From: Arctopsyche grandis
Lineage: Eukaryota; Arthropoda; Insecta; Trichoptera; Hydropsychidae
Reading direction: 5' to 3'
DNA: 64,000 nucleotides
NCBI RefSeq assembly: GCF_051622035.1
Contig: NC_135364.1
Coordinates: 17,173,001-17,237,000, forward strand
Positions 40,612-53,000 of this stretch are shown here, one piece after another (position 1 is the stretch's first letter; every line of letters begins with the position of its first letter). The notes under the pieces were generated by a model that did not search any database, had not been told where the DNA came from, and worked only from the letters and a program-made list of their open reading frames with translations. A program made the position numbers and the translations under genes.

Positions 40612-43600
40612 TGAATTTTTATTTGCTTTCTGATGATGATGTGTACAGTTTGAGAGACGTGGCTCTAGATAGGAGAGGCAAACACTATTGTGGAAGCTAT
40701 GATGTGGCGAGCGGCCAAGTATTTATCTACAAGCCAAGGTTTAAGCTATTGCCAAATGATAGTGACGGAAGGAGCTATCTTTGAAGGGCTTATCTCTACA
40801 GCGATATAATAATATGTGTGTCGAGCGGAAAATAGGGCGTCCAGGGCCATCGATACCTCTCCCTCTTGCTTGTTTTCGTCCAATCGTTACATTATTAATG
40901 ATTAAGCTATCATAGTATGTACAATACGATTTGAAATGTTCAAGATATAGGGGGAATATTGGAACAAGATTACTAAATATACCACGTATTGTAAGCCTCT
41001 AACAAGTTAAAAAAAATATTTTGACATGGTTGGATTTAAAAAGATAATGATCGTTATTTTTTCACGTGTTCGTCAAATTGATAAACTCTTATTGAGAATG
41101 TCAAAATTGTCTAGTTTTCCTTCTAGATTCTACTAGTTGGTTCGGTGTGGAGGGAGGTAATCTCTCAAAACATGTTCAGGGTCAAAAACTATCGGCAAAT
41201 TTACTTTGTGATCAGCACTTTTAATTGTTTTATTTAGAAAAATTATACTTTACGTAAGTCGTTGACTTTCTCTGATAAGTTGAATTAAATGAAAAATGGA
41301 CTGATTGAGAATTCGATTAAATTTTAATATTCTAATTCTTCTGGTTAGTTAATTATTATAAATCGTTAGCTATTTATAACATTGAAGGAAATATGTAGGT
41401 ATACTTTCGAAATAAGTTTCTAGGTCGAATACTTATTTGAATATTTTTCAATTGGAAGGTCTAGTTTGTATCATGTAAGTACGCAATTGTTCTATTTTAT
41501 AGTGATTATATGTGAATGAGATTGAAATGGGCACGTAGCTAGAAGAACGGACGATAGACGGACGAAAAAGTGCTGGAATGGTACTTCAGAGAATGTTTAA
41601 AGATGGAAATGGATGGATGAAATAAGAAAAAGTGTGGAATGAGATGGATGAGGGTTGCCAAAAATAGAGGGAATGGAAGTATGCTAGAGGCCTTCATCCA
41701 GCAGTGGATGGCAAATGGCTGTGAATGATGGTGAAAAGAAAAATATTAGTATTAGATTAAGGTAAATTTAAATAGTTTAGTAAGGGTGTAAATTCGTATT
41801 CACCAGAAATACACAACTTTTGCTGATTGCACTGATGTATTGTACAAAGTTTGCTTTTTTGGAAGAAGATTTAATTTTTATCCAATTACTATGTTCTTCG
41901 TAAACACCCAATGAAAGTAATTATTGTAATGTAAATATTTGAATAAGACGGAGTTAATTTTTAATGATTGAAAATGCCATTGGGCGATCCATTGCAATGT
42001 CAGAACTTGGAGCTGAAGTATTTATTCTATGTTCGTGGAAATATTCCAATTTCGAAAATTGGACCTGGAATTTATCGATTTGGAGAAAACCGGTTGGCTC
42101 AAATGAGAAAATATCACGTTGACGCGATTTTGCGAGTGCTTCTATTGGAAACCAAGACGATTGACTTGTGGTAAAGCGTTGCGGCGGTTCAGCATTCTAA
42201 GCCAAGGTCTTTCCTCGTGGAAGAGAGCGGAGCTTCCTGCGGCAACCAACCGATTGCCCAACCGCCCTCTACTTGTTCTGCCCTACTCTAACCGGTTGGA
42301 AAAAATCACACGCGAGTTGCACAAACCTAGATTTATTAGATATATATATTTTCAGAAGGCTCGCGCCAGGTGTGTAGCCGCATCGTCGATAATAATTGAC
42401 GTGGCGTGTAATTGACTTCAAATTACCTCTCTCCAAACACGCCCATCAATTTCCATTCTATTTGAATATTTTAAACGGTTTATTTAAATCCTGGATTAGT
42501 CTGGATATAAGGCAACAATAAATGTGGCAAGTTCCATATGTTTGTGTGTGTGTGTATGTTCACATTGAATGGCAACTCAGTGTGTTTCTGTTTTGCCTAT
42601 TTTTCAACAATATCTCACGATTCTTAATGGTTTTAAGGTTCTTTGTCTTTCACTTTCAACACGGAGTTTCTCAATCTTTCATGTTACGTTGCGTGTGCCC
42701 AGACACCTACCGCTGTTGCTCAAGAAGAATTGCTGGCATATTTCGAAACTCGATGTCGTGTCTTTATACGGTCAGCATGTCTGCCTACACACATCCAATA
42801 TACTCTGTGGAAGATCGTTTCACTGAAAAATAGACAAAACCTCCAACAAATCCTCTAAAATTGTGTATATTTTACATTCAATTAAAATTTCTTTACATAT
42901 TTCAGAAATGTACGCACATTTTTAGTTCAGAAAGTAATTTTTTCGGTAAAATTTTTGGAATGATTAGTAAATATTTGAGTGCTAGCGAAGAAGTTTTGAG
43001 AGGAAAAAAATTGACAATTACCGAAGAGCAAGTTTTTTATTTGATTTCAAGAGACGTTTGCCAAATATGGTAAACGTGCGGTTAAATTTATTGAAGTGTT
43101 GAAACTTTATTGGCGCTACTTCTTTTCGATTAAAATCTTTAATTCTAATGTCAATAAAATTACATTAGGTATAACATTGAATCTTATTTCATGAGTTAAA
43201 AATTTATGATTCGCTATTATAATGAGAACTGACCTAACATAATATACCGCTAATCATAAATCATACACTAAGTGAGACGTTTCATTAGCAAAATATCGTA
43301 AATGTAGCGATTAATGTATATATCTACTCGCATAATATAAATTAATTGTACTCAATTAACGGAAATTGAATAATTATGACGGAATATATTTTATTTTCGA
43401 GGTTTTATTTTGATTTCACGCAACTGCGTAATCTACCATTAAAAATATTTGGTTTGATCATGCGTGAATAATCAAATTTCGTGAGTAACGTGATATTTTA
43501 AAGTGAAAAATAATATAAATATTATTCGTACTAATATAATTATACATGTACTTACAATCACGTAAATGTTTAGTTGATGTGTGTGAAGTGGATATTATTA

Positions 43601-44190
43601 CCCACGTTTATTTATTGACCTTAAAAATTTGGGCAATGTCAAACCATACATTCGGTGCATCTAAAAATTGAAAAATTCGTTCCGATTACTTATTCGAATC
43701 TTGAATTCATCGCCATTTCGTTATATATAATAAACATTGAGAAAAGTGACTGCCGAAATTTGGATACGCATATTATATTTAATAATTCACATGGTATACC
43801 TACGTATGTATATTTTAGTTTTTCACATAAGTAAATGTGTATTTAATACTTAAGAGAGAATAACATACACTGTACATCATTTTACGATTGATATCAAACG
43901 TGATTGACGATTAACTGCCAACTACGTGCAGATATCTACTTTTTTTAGACTGAGGGCCAAATCAATAAAGCAATTGCAATTTTGATCAGTCAAAATTTTA
44001 CTATCTCTTATTTGAATTTGTATTCATTCAACGGATGCTTGCTTTTTTAATCGAGGCTCAGTGAGAACAGAGAGTACGCATCTTGCCTAAAACTGAATAA
44101 TTTAAATCCATTGATTTCGAAGACGATATTGATTTTTTTCCATTAGGCTTTTTTATTTTATTTTATATACATATGTACATATATACATTA
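40612..44190. other. No recognisable gene
   Basis: Apart from the RTE remnant at 41.5 kb, only short unplaced frames. 41968-42420 and 42520-43070 have overlapping frames of up to about 100 codons with no family match. Confidence 0.4.
41540..41740 (+). pseudogene. RTE-clade LINE remnant 2
   Basis: Nucleotide match to the 3' end of the 27.7-28.2 kb copy: GTGCTGGAATGGTAC, AAAAAGTGTGGAATGAGATG, then GCAAATGGCTGTGAATGATG as tail. Frames are broken by indels. 5' truncated. Confidence 0.78.
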
Positions 44191-44197
44191 TGCCTAA

Positions 44198-44266
44198 CTA
44201 TAGTGACGCGCTGGAGTATATCTGTAATGTCACTATAGCTTAACTGTAACAAATAATAATAACATA
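44198..44266 (+). repeat. Jockey-like LINE 3' end: stem-loop plus A-rich tail
   Basis: Perfect 10-bp stem CTATAGTGAC/GTCACTATAG (44198-44207, 44229-44238), then AGCTTAACTGTA and ACAAATAATAATAAC. The same order occurs on the minus strand at 48462-48526, directly 3' of reverse transcriptase remnants, which identifies it as a LINE 3' end. Confidence 0.72.
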
Positions 44267-46046
44267 CATACATATGTACATACGTACATATAAACGATGT
44301 TTCAAAGTTTGTTTTCGCAAGATAATTCAAACTCGAGATTTTGGCATATCTGTCTTCAGTATCGATTTCTAATCACGTTTTAATTTTGAGATAAGATTTA
44401 ACTAAAAATTAAACAATTTTTAGGGCTGTGCTAACTTAATTAAAATATCTTAGCCCTCTGATTCAAATGAGTATATAATCAACGAAGTTTGTTCTTCTAA
44501 TTGTAATATTTGATAGACTTTATTTATTAAGTAAGATCCTATTCGAATGTCCAATCAGATTTCGTAATTCTTCATTATTTCGCAATAATCCCGGTTCTAC
44601 CGACTATTATTGTAATTTCTTTTTATGTAGATCAACTTGCTCTTCTTTTAACAACATTCCCCCTCATATTGATCCTTTTTCTTAGTAATACAATTGATAC
44701 ATATGTACATTCATACTTCTGTATCTACCTTTATTCAATGCTTTTCTTCAGTGAATTTAATTTTTTTCATTATTGTTATTAATCTTCAGAAACTTTTTTG
44801 GTGTCAATGTTATGTATAATACATTGTTTCTGCTTTTTAAAATAAATAAATATATAATTAATTTTTCACATTAAACTTTTCGGATTTGTTTTGTTTTTTG
44901 ATCATTAATTTGAATATTCTCTTTAATATAGAATATTGTAGTTTAATTAATCTTCTTTTATAAGTATTAAGGAGACACATTGTCCACATGGCTTTTCAAG
45001 TTTTAAAATAAGTACTCGGAAGACAATGCTGTCTATTTTTACTCGTCTATTTTTAACAGCAATATTATTTTTTCATTTACTTATTTAATATACATTTTTC
45101 TAGATTGAAAAACTGTTGAATAACCATTGAATTTAAATTTATTTTACATATTTTATAATAAATAAAATAAAAGCTTGTAATTAAATAAAATGTTCGATGT
45201 AAAATTTGGTCATGGCTCAAACGTTAAACTGTCAACGACTATCGTATGACTTATTAACGTAGTGTTGCCCTATGTGTTATATACATGATGTAGTAAGTAA
45301 AAAGCGACTGTAAATTAAATGGTTGTAAGTTCAATAAAATGTCATGCAAATAAATACATATTCCGTTTTCTTTGAACCTATGTATGTATGTAGTTGCATT
45401 AACACATCAAGAGATAACAAGAGCCAGTCGCAGTGTTGAACGTGCTACCCACCAGTAGCCATTCAATTACATATGTAAATCTATGTATAGGTACATACGT
45501 AGGTTTATCGTGATACTAGTATGGTCGGGTCTTCGCAATCTCCTTGTTTTGATTTTGAAGTTATTTTCCGTAATGTAATGATTATTATTGATGTGGTCCG
45601 GGGTAGTTGAGTCAGCGCCAGTCCCGTAGTAATTCGGGACGCGCCACGACGTCGCCGGTTGCGCAGGTCAGGTTTGCGCGCGCGCACTCCATTATTGTGC
45701 AGGTCAGTTCGCACTGTGCGATACCCACGCACACCACACCCTTCTTGCAATTATCATGACTGATATTGCAATCGGGAATGCATCTAGAATCTCCTCTGGC
45801 CCTTTCGACACATTCCCTAGTTCCTTTGGGCAAATTCACACCGCCAAACGAATACAAGTTCTTAAATTCGAGGCTAACAAGTGTACCTCAGATGCAATAT
45901 TCGTTCGTAAATATGTTGGGTTCGATCGCATGCTTGTAAATATATTACAAACATATAGTAATATCGGGAAAACCGAGCTTTTATCGGTAAAGAGGTGATC
46001 AGGGAGAGAATTATTTATTTGAAAAGTATGTATGTTTATGTACCTA
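44267..46046. other. Mostly AT-rich, no clear gene
   Basis: 44270-45500 holds simple repeats only. 45560-45860 is GC-richer and contains the cysteine-rich minus-strand frame listed separately. Confidence 0.4.
45612..45857 (-). CDS. Cysteine-rich open frame, unidentified, possible exon
   Basis: About 82 codons with nine cysteines in roughly 55 residues, spaced 9-3-6-5-5-3-4-6, an RGDS motif (ERARGDSRC) and two N-glycosylation-type sites (NIS, NLT). No ATG or signal peptide; the frame runs a few codons further upstream to a stop. A possible acceptor (ACACTTGTTAG) lies just before it on the minus strand. Another frame of the same strand is also open, so chance is a real possibility. The spacing matches no cysteine-rich family I can name. 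Confidence 0.2.
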   Translation of the reverse strand: MYSFGGVNLPKGTRECVERARGDSRCIPDCNISHDNCKKGVVCVGIAQCELTCTIMECARANLTCATGDVVARPELLRDWR

Positions 46047-46727
46047 CGGTGGTGTAGAGCTAAATAAAAAAGAACCAGGGTGGTGTTTAATTTTTACGAC
46101 CCCCCCTCGCTTTTTTCGATGCTTAAAAAATATGTATCCTAATATTGGTAGTAGTTCAAATATTTATAAGAAAAGTCAAATGCTAATTAACAAATATTCT
46201 TGTTAAAATTGTGATGTTTTTTTAATATTTTATCCTCATCTCAAACTGCATCCTCTTCAACATCTTTGATTTTGCAAACCCGTGTTTATGTGTCAACAGC
46301 AACATTTGCTATTAGCAGTGCTAAAACCATATAAATTTTAACATGTGAATTTAGAGATGACTATATATTTGCTAAGCGGAGTTCCCTTATTTTATCTATC
46401 CTCAAGTGCGTCTGGTCAATAGTTCAAAAAATGTTTTCTTTCCAAGTTTTCGATGGTTTTAGATAAAAATAACCCTAAGAATTTCATCAAAACGTTTTTT
46501 AAGCTGTCTTTTAAGCTTTGACTATGCTTAGATTACTATTCGGTCGTGGTCACCACATGTAAGAACGAGAGTCTGGTTACAATATTTGGTATACAAAATT
46601 TTATATGACATTACCCAACATATTTTTACTTTATCTATGTTTTTTAATTGTACTCGAAAAACAATTTACATATCAATCAAAGTGCCAGGGCGGCGACCAG
46701 GCCCGACCTGGCCCGACTACACCACTG
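46047..46727. mobile_element. Probable hAT-type element, degraded
   Basis: Ends CGGTGGTGTAG (left) and CAGTGGTGTAG (right, read inward) form an 11-bp inverted repeat with one mismatch, of the hAT CAGTGGTGTA type. The flanks TGTACCTA and TATACATA agree at 6 of 8, a weak target duplication. Interior has no coding similarity; a C run lies near the left end. Confidence 0.6.
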
Positions 46728-48185
46728 TATACATATGTAGGTCGGAGCGAAAAATGAGAATTTTGGTTTTTACCTCGATTGACCTATAGTCCATCCGCTG
46801 TAGGAAGACACTTAGGTAAAACGCACTTGCTGTCTATTATACTCCATCTCGACTAATAGCATTTCGCACGTACAATGTTCTATTGTCTGTACGAAATGGT
46901 ATTGGTCGAGAGGCTGTGTAAGGGACAGCATGTCAAAAGGGACAGCAGCAAAATCACCCCCCCCCCCCGGAGTGTTTTCGGTAAAATGTTATCCTTGTAT
47001 TTATCCTTGCTTGACAGTGATCGATAACGGTGTATCCCATATTTGAAGAAATGTAGGAGAACCCCCACGGCGGGGAGATATGTAAGTACACAACGTGCCG
47101 TTCTTTCCTGTGTGATTTCGCCCTTAGGCAGGTGAAGGTTAAATAAAAAAAAATCAAATTTAAGCAATGTGCTATGCCTCCAATCAATTAATTTATCTCG
47201 ACGAAAATTTTGAAAAAGTTGTTTTTAATTAAATTTTTTTATTATTAAAAATTTAATAATGATTAATTTTGAATGATTAACGAGAATTCAAAGTCGCCGT
47301 TTTGTCAGAAACACAAAGTGAACTATGCTCACAATAGGCATTTTTATGGCGTTTTCAGAAAATCGAAATTTTATTCATAATCTCTTCATTATTTTGGCTT
47401 TAAATGTTAATACAGAAAAAGCCGAAAATAAATACGAATACGACAAAATGTACTAAGATCGAATTTAGCGTGGGCTATGGACATGGCTATCATCTTGCAT
47501 CCAATTCGTACACACTCAATTAAGTTTGCATTTTGCTCGCATACACTCTCAATTACATCGGTGCAAGAAATATGCTATGCTGCGATATTCAAATGTCACT
47601 AGTTCCAAAAAAATTTCGAAAGTGAGTTTTCTCAAGATTAAGACATTTTTTTGCGATTTTTAGGGCAGAGTTAAAGGAAGGGGCAGCAATTCGCTTTCTT
47701 TTTGGATCCATTCATCTCTGTATGTTTGATTTCGATCTCGAAAATTCCCTCTATGATTATAAGTACTAATTATATCTTCCCCATTCAATCAGTATCATAT
47801 TTACCCAAAAACTGGTAAAGGATCATTAAATGCATTGATTGGACGTGACGATGATGTCACGTTTGTCGTTTGTGACGATGTCACGTTTATTTCATTAAAG
47901 ATGCATATACATAGACTAACATCGATAATATTATTAGAAAGTATTTAAATTGTGATTATTTATAATTATATGTCATTGCAGTAATTACTGTAACATTGAG
48001 TTTTGATTGGATATCTCCAATCTAGATATTATTGTACAATACTGCAATAACTGCTGTTGATTATTACTGCAGATATACATAGATAAAGTGAGTGGTATGA
48101 ATGAACTATAAACACGCTTTTTCTTGCATATTTAAATAACAGCATTTGTAAAAATATAGGTATAAATGTTTTCAATGTACATACT
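46728..48185. other. No recognisable gene
   Basis: A C run at 46957-46969 inside a small GC-rich patch (46880-47110). 47840-47890 has GTGACGATGATGTCACG-type repeats. Nothing else supported. Confidence 0.4.
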
Positions 48186-48268
48186 ATGTACATTGAGATA
48201 TTATGGGATTTAGGTCAATAGATTATATATTATATTATCTATTGATCAAAATCTCATAATATGTACAT
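48186..48268. repeat. Long imperfect hairpin (about 83 nt)
   Basis: ATGTACAT at both ends. ATTATGGGATTTAGGTCAATAG on the left pairs with CTATTGATCAAAATCTCATAAT on the right, with a 4-base bulge (TGAG) and an AT-only loop. It has the size of a small MITE or a microRNA precursor; nothing shows it is transcribed. Confidence 0.7.
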
Positions 48269-48461
48269 ATGTATTTTCCTATTTAACTATCTCCCCTAAC
48301 ATTTTGTAACAATGTTTTTTCTATTCTGGATCTCCATATATTAAAAATACCATATTTTTACTTTTATATACATACATATGTACATATATACAATCTATTT
48401 TTACTTTATCTATGGAATCAGGTTTTCCCTAATTTGGGCTACATCTTTATATGTATATGTA

Positions 48462-49320
48462 GTTTATTTATTTACTACAGTTAAGCTATGTTGACATTGT
48501 AGATATATTTCAGAGCGTCACTATAGCTAGAATATATACGTACATGAAAATATAATTAAAATATACAAAGATAAAAATAAAATATTAAAAAGATAAACAA
48601 AAATAAAACATGAAAATTATGTAAAATAAAGAACAAAAATAATAAAAAAAATTGATGAAATATGAACAATTAGTAAAAACACATTTACGAACTCAATTTG
48701 AACAATCTGTCAAAAATATCAGCATATCTTACATAGATTGAACAAATCCAAGCTAACGGAAATCTAGTTGAGGAGTTTGATGCCCCAAGCACCAGGCGAC
48801 GAAACCATCAAATTGGTACCTGAGTTGGCTGGGAACATTGAAGTTCAATTTTGCAAGAGTTTGAGAATTGCTCACCAAACCAACCAGTAATTTATAAAAA
48901 AATCCCAAATATACTCTACGTCCGTGACTTGAAGGAATTATTAATATAACCTACTGCTCTCAGCAGGTAAGCTCTAGGATAGAGCTAAAGATAGCGACCG
49001 TAAACTATCATGTAGGATCTGAGTAACCTCCTCTGTACTCTTTCGATTCTCAAACAATGGACCCTATCACTAGAGTTCCATATAATAGAAGAAAACTCAA
49101 GAATGCTTCGTACTAGCGAATCATATAGGATACGGAGTACTAATGCACTCTGGAAAGGTTTACTTGCACGCACTATGAAACCCAACATTTTATGTGACTT
49201 CAAAGGTTTATCTGCTTCTCTTTGATTTAATTCATCATTGAATATGTCTCTAGTTAATCTTCTAGCAATCTCGTAATATACACCTCCCACTTCATCTTCT
49301 TCACTCGCTCCTAAATTCTT
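48462..49320 (-). pseudogene. Jockey-like LINE reverse transcriptase remnant with its 3' end
   Basis: Minus-strand frame 49290-48985 reads LGFIVRASKPFQSALVLRIL, then YDSLVRSILEFSSIIWN and RIERVQRRLLR, the conserved C-terminal region of jockey/I-type reverse transcriptases. A frameshift follows and the reading continues as LLVGLVSNSQTLAKLNFNVP (about 48830-48890), the usual next block. The 3' UTR ends with stem-loop CTATAGTGAC/GTCAACATAG (48517-48526, 48486-48495) and TAAATAAATAAAC tail. 5' truncated and inactive. Confidence 0.85.
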
Positions 49321-49329
49321 CTTTCTATC

Positions 49330-52300
49330 AAATTGATAGTATTGTATCTAACCTTCACTTAAACCCCGTGAGTGAGTGTATGCTTTCGCGAATCTAACAT
49401 AAAACGTGTACATTAGTCTTGCACATTAGGGATCCTTTGAAGATGCTTTTCAAGATTGATAACCCCACTTCTCAATGGGTGGGGTGTGTGATAGACGAGG
49501 TTGTCGGGAAAGCCGGCGTCTGTTTGTAAACATGGCCGATACCCGCTGTGTTTGCACACGTGTTCATCGGGTTTAAATTGCGAAATTAAACAGCGATACC
49601 ACACGCTCTATTAATTCAGATGTAACGTTTCGCTGTTTGCCGTAGAATCTGATTATTGCAGTTAACGTAATGATATATGGCGGCAGCTAATACAATATGT
49701 TTTCGATTGTCAATATTTATAGTGGCTATTTTTCTTTCATTTATCGATTGCCCCCCCCCCTCACCTAATCCATTTTGTATTTTTTCATAATTTCGATGTT
49801 TGGGGTTGTATGAATTGGTGGCAATTTAAAATCTTATAGTGCTCTTGCATAGTAATGTTTTATTATAGTGTAAACTATGTTTAAGGGAATTAATTCATTT
49901 TCCTCACGTTTATATTATAAAATAACATATTATTGCTCTGACTTGCTATTTTTTATCCTTTCACATTGCAATTGTAAGCTTTTGTATACTCTACAATGAA
50001 TCGTAGTCCAAATGTATGTACTCTAATAGAATACATGCTGAGTTTCTCAACTTTGCGAGGATCGATCCGATTTTCGGTTGTGCAAATATCATCCGTGCAA
50101 TAAATCTTCATTGCTGTATTATGACACTGCTTTCGTTGTCGTAACTAAGGTATACCATTTTTCTTTTGATCTGCAAATGCATGTTGTGCAATTTATTTAT
50201 TGCCTTTCTATAGGGATTCACTAGCGAGTTGAACGAATCCTGCTCACAGGTATTGTCCCTATTTGTATTGTGAATTTTCGCAGGTAGATACTAATTTCGC
50301 AAGTTTGCAAGTTGTTCAATTTAGTTTCACTCGATTGACACCTGTAAATGTCACAATAGTTTACCTTTTCACGTCAAAAATCCCTTTGTTGTGTTTTTAG
50401 TGTCGAATTAGAGGCATTGTGATAAACAAAGCATGCCATTAGCGTTATCTGTTGTTGTGCAACAATCCTGGTTTACGTTTGCAATAATGCATCGGAATTG
50501 ATAGTTTGACGAATTGTTTCCCATTTCTTTATAAGCGTATCATACGATTCCGGGAAGTAATGAAGATTTATCATCTACCATCTTTTTATTCAATAAATGT
50601 TTGTTTGAACTTAGAGCTAAAAAAATTACGTGTGGAGCATTGTGAAATTTTATCACACAAATTTACATGATTACATATATGTAAATGATATACTAACAAT
50701 CTATCGACATACATATATAGTCAATTACTAATTTTATTCATACTTATTATAAGTAATTGAAATAAATCAAGGAAAAAATTTTTATATTATATGTAAATGG
50801 GCCTACTTTATAAAAGTAAAACATAAGTTTGTTTACTTTTTAAGATTTTTATCTGAAATTTTTCCTGCAACATGAACAAACTTAACCAAAAAAGGATATC
50901 TAATTTAAATTTAAGATCTTTCCTCGGTGTAAATTACAGTGAATCGCAAGATTGAGCAAACAGATTATTTATTACGCTCGAAAGCGCAGCGCAGATCGGA
51001 TTTAATTTATGTATTTTACGAAAACGGTGTATATTCTTCAGGACTTTTCTTAGTTGCTCAACTGAATTGCGAGACATAATATTGATACAATGGCCAAGCC
51101 TCAAACAAATTAACGCAAGGTAGAAAAAAAACGTCATTATTAAAGCAATAATAATTGCAATACACATAAGTGTAATGAAACAGGAAGGCGTGAGATGGAA
51201 AAGTGTACACACACGTAAAAGCAATAAAGAGACAGACAGACAGACAATACAAATAGTCAGCTATTAATAATATGGACGCCGTCTGTTTGCCTCGGGATAT
51301 ATACAATACATAATACCAACTTTTTCCAACACTCTTTTCGCTATTTGCTCACAAACATTTATTCTTTCACGATAAATTTGCCTTTTTTAATAAGTGTTCA
51401 AACTCATCGGCCGCGGTGTGATGATGTTTAAATATTTATACTGTCGTCGTCGGGTTGTGTGTATACACTTTGTCTTCGTCAAAACACCAGGTGGTCGGTG
51501 CCATCAATGTTGCTTTACATTTCCTAGTATCCATGAGGACGTCAATCGCCTAGTAATTACACTTCATGTATGCAAATGTTTCATTTCAAAGTCTAGCAAG
51601 TGCCATTTGATTTGATGTCACTACATATATTTAATTTGCTGCATTTGGAAAACGCATTTGATGCAACTTTAAGCTAGGCGAATTTGATTTTTTTTCGTTA
51701 CAAACTTAGATGACCTTGACCCATATTTACTCCATACATAATGAATTACATTAATATGTGCTTATTAGTGTGCTGAATTATATTCAATTCATTTGTATTG
51801 TTTTTTTTTTGGGAAAACTCATTTTTCATGTAATTTTGTTTTGGGATAATATTTCAGGTTGCTAATGTGTCATAAAATGATTTTGGCATCAATTGAAATA
51901 ATTTGTCAAAGGTAATAATAATTGTTTGCTTGATTTTGTTTCGGGAAAAGCTCTTACATTCTAACTTTTCAAGGTGATTTTCAACTTAATAGTTACAACT
52001 ATTGTATTATATTTATACCTACATATGTATGTATATGTATTATAACATATAGATCGATATTGTACAAACATTTATAGCAAAGTGTGATTTCCGGTAAAAA
52101 AGGATATATGTACATACAACAAAGATGACAATTCATTGAATAAGAAATAGTTTTCAAGTATAGATGATACATTCATTCGATCGTTTCTTTGAAACCGTTA
52201 GAAAAATTCTAACAGATAATTTTCCGCCATTCGAACAACAATTTATTTGTAAAGCTTATATTTTTATTAAATTTTCAATCATTATAAAAATATATTTATC

Positions 52301-52746
52301 TATTGACGAAAGTCATCTTGAAAACGTATCTCTCGAAATTAATTGAGAACTTTTAAAATTTCCAGAATTATTATTATTATCTCTCGTTGAAAAATAAACC
52401 TATTTCACTAGTCTAAACAAAAATAGTCACCGAAGTCTAATCGAGCGCGCTAATCGTTCGACACGTTTGCCAATAACACTAACATCGTTTTAACCCATTC
52501 AGCCTCGTGAAAACATAAACAACAAGAGTCGCTTAATTTGTACAAGCACATGTATTGACTCGTACTATTTGCGAAAAACGCTCATTTAAATAAAATAATT
52601 CAAATTATACATACATATGTTTGCAAAAATCTATTAATTAATAATACTAAAGTTAACCACGTAGTAAAACAGTCGACAGTCGTTATCGATGATGTGATAG
52701 TTTGTTTTATACTCTGGTATTGCTACTAGAAAATATGTATATTATA
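49330..52746. other. No recognisable gene
   Basis: A GC-richer block at 49430-49600 and a C run at 49752-49761. 50930-51310 has minus-strand frames without family match. TACATATGTA-type repeat at about 52020-52035. Confidence 0.4.
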
Positions 52747-53000
52747 CTAGTGATTTTACCCGGCTTCGCTCGGTATTTGTAATATAAACCGCTTAAATAT
52801 GGCTAATCTAATAATACCCATTTGATTAAATTTATTTGAATAGTTTTATTTTATTTAAATTTATTTGAATATTCATTTGTTTTTTTTATTAAATTGAACT
52901 TCACGGATTCTACGAACCAAACAAACGTATATACAAATTCTCTTTCGATGTTATATATTAGATTTTAAATATATTGTTAATTGTTTTAAAATTACATATT
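52747..53000 (-). mobile_element. Helitron-like non-autonomous element, copy 3
   Basis: Minus-strand 3' end CCGAGCGAAGCCGGG, TAAAATCA, CTAG followed by T, identical in layout to the copy at 5372. Shared interior includes GTTTATATTACAAATA and, near 52945, the TCTCTTTCGA stretch. 5' end not located. Confidence 0.6.
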
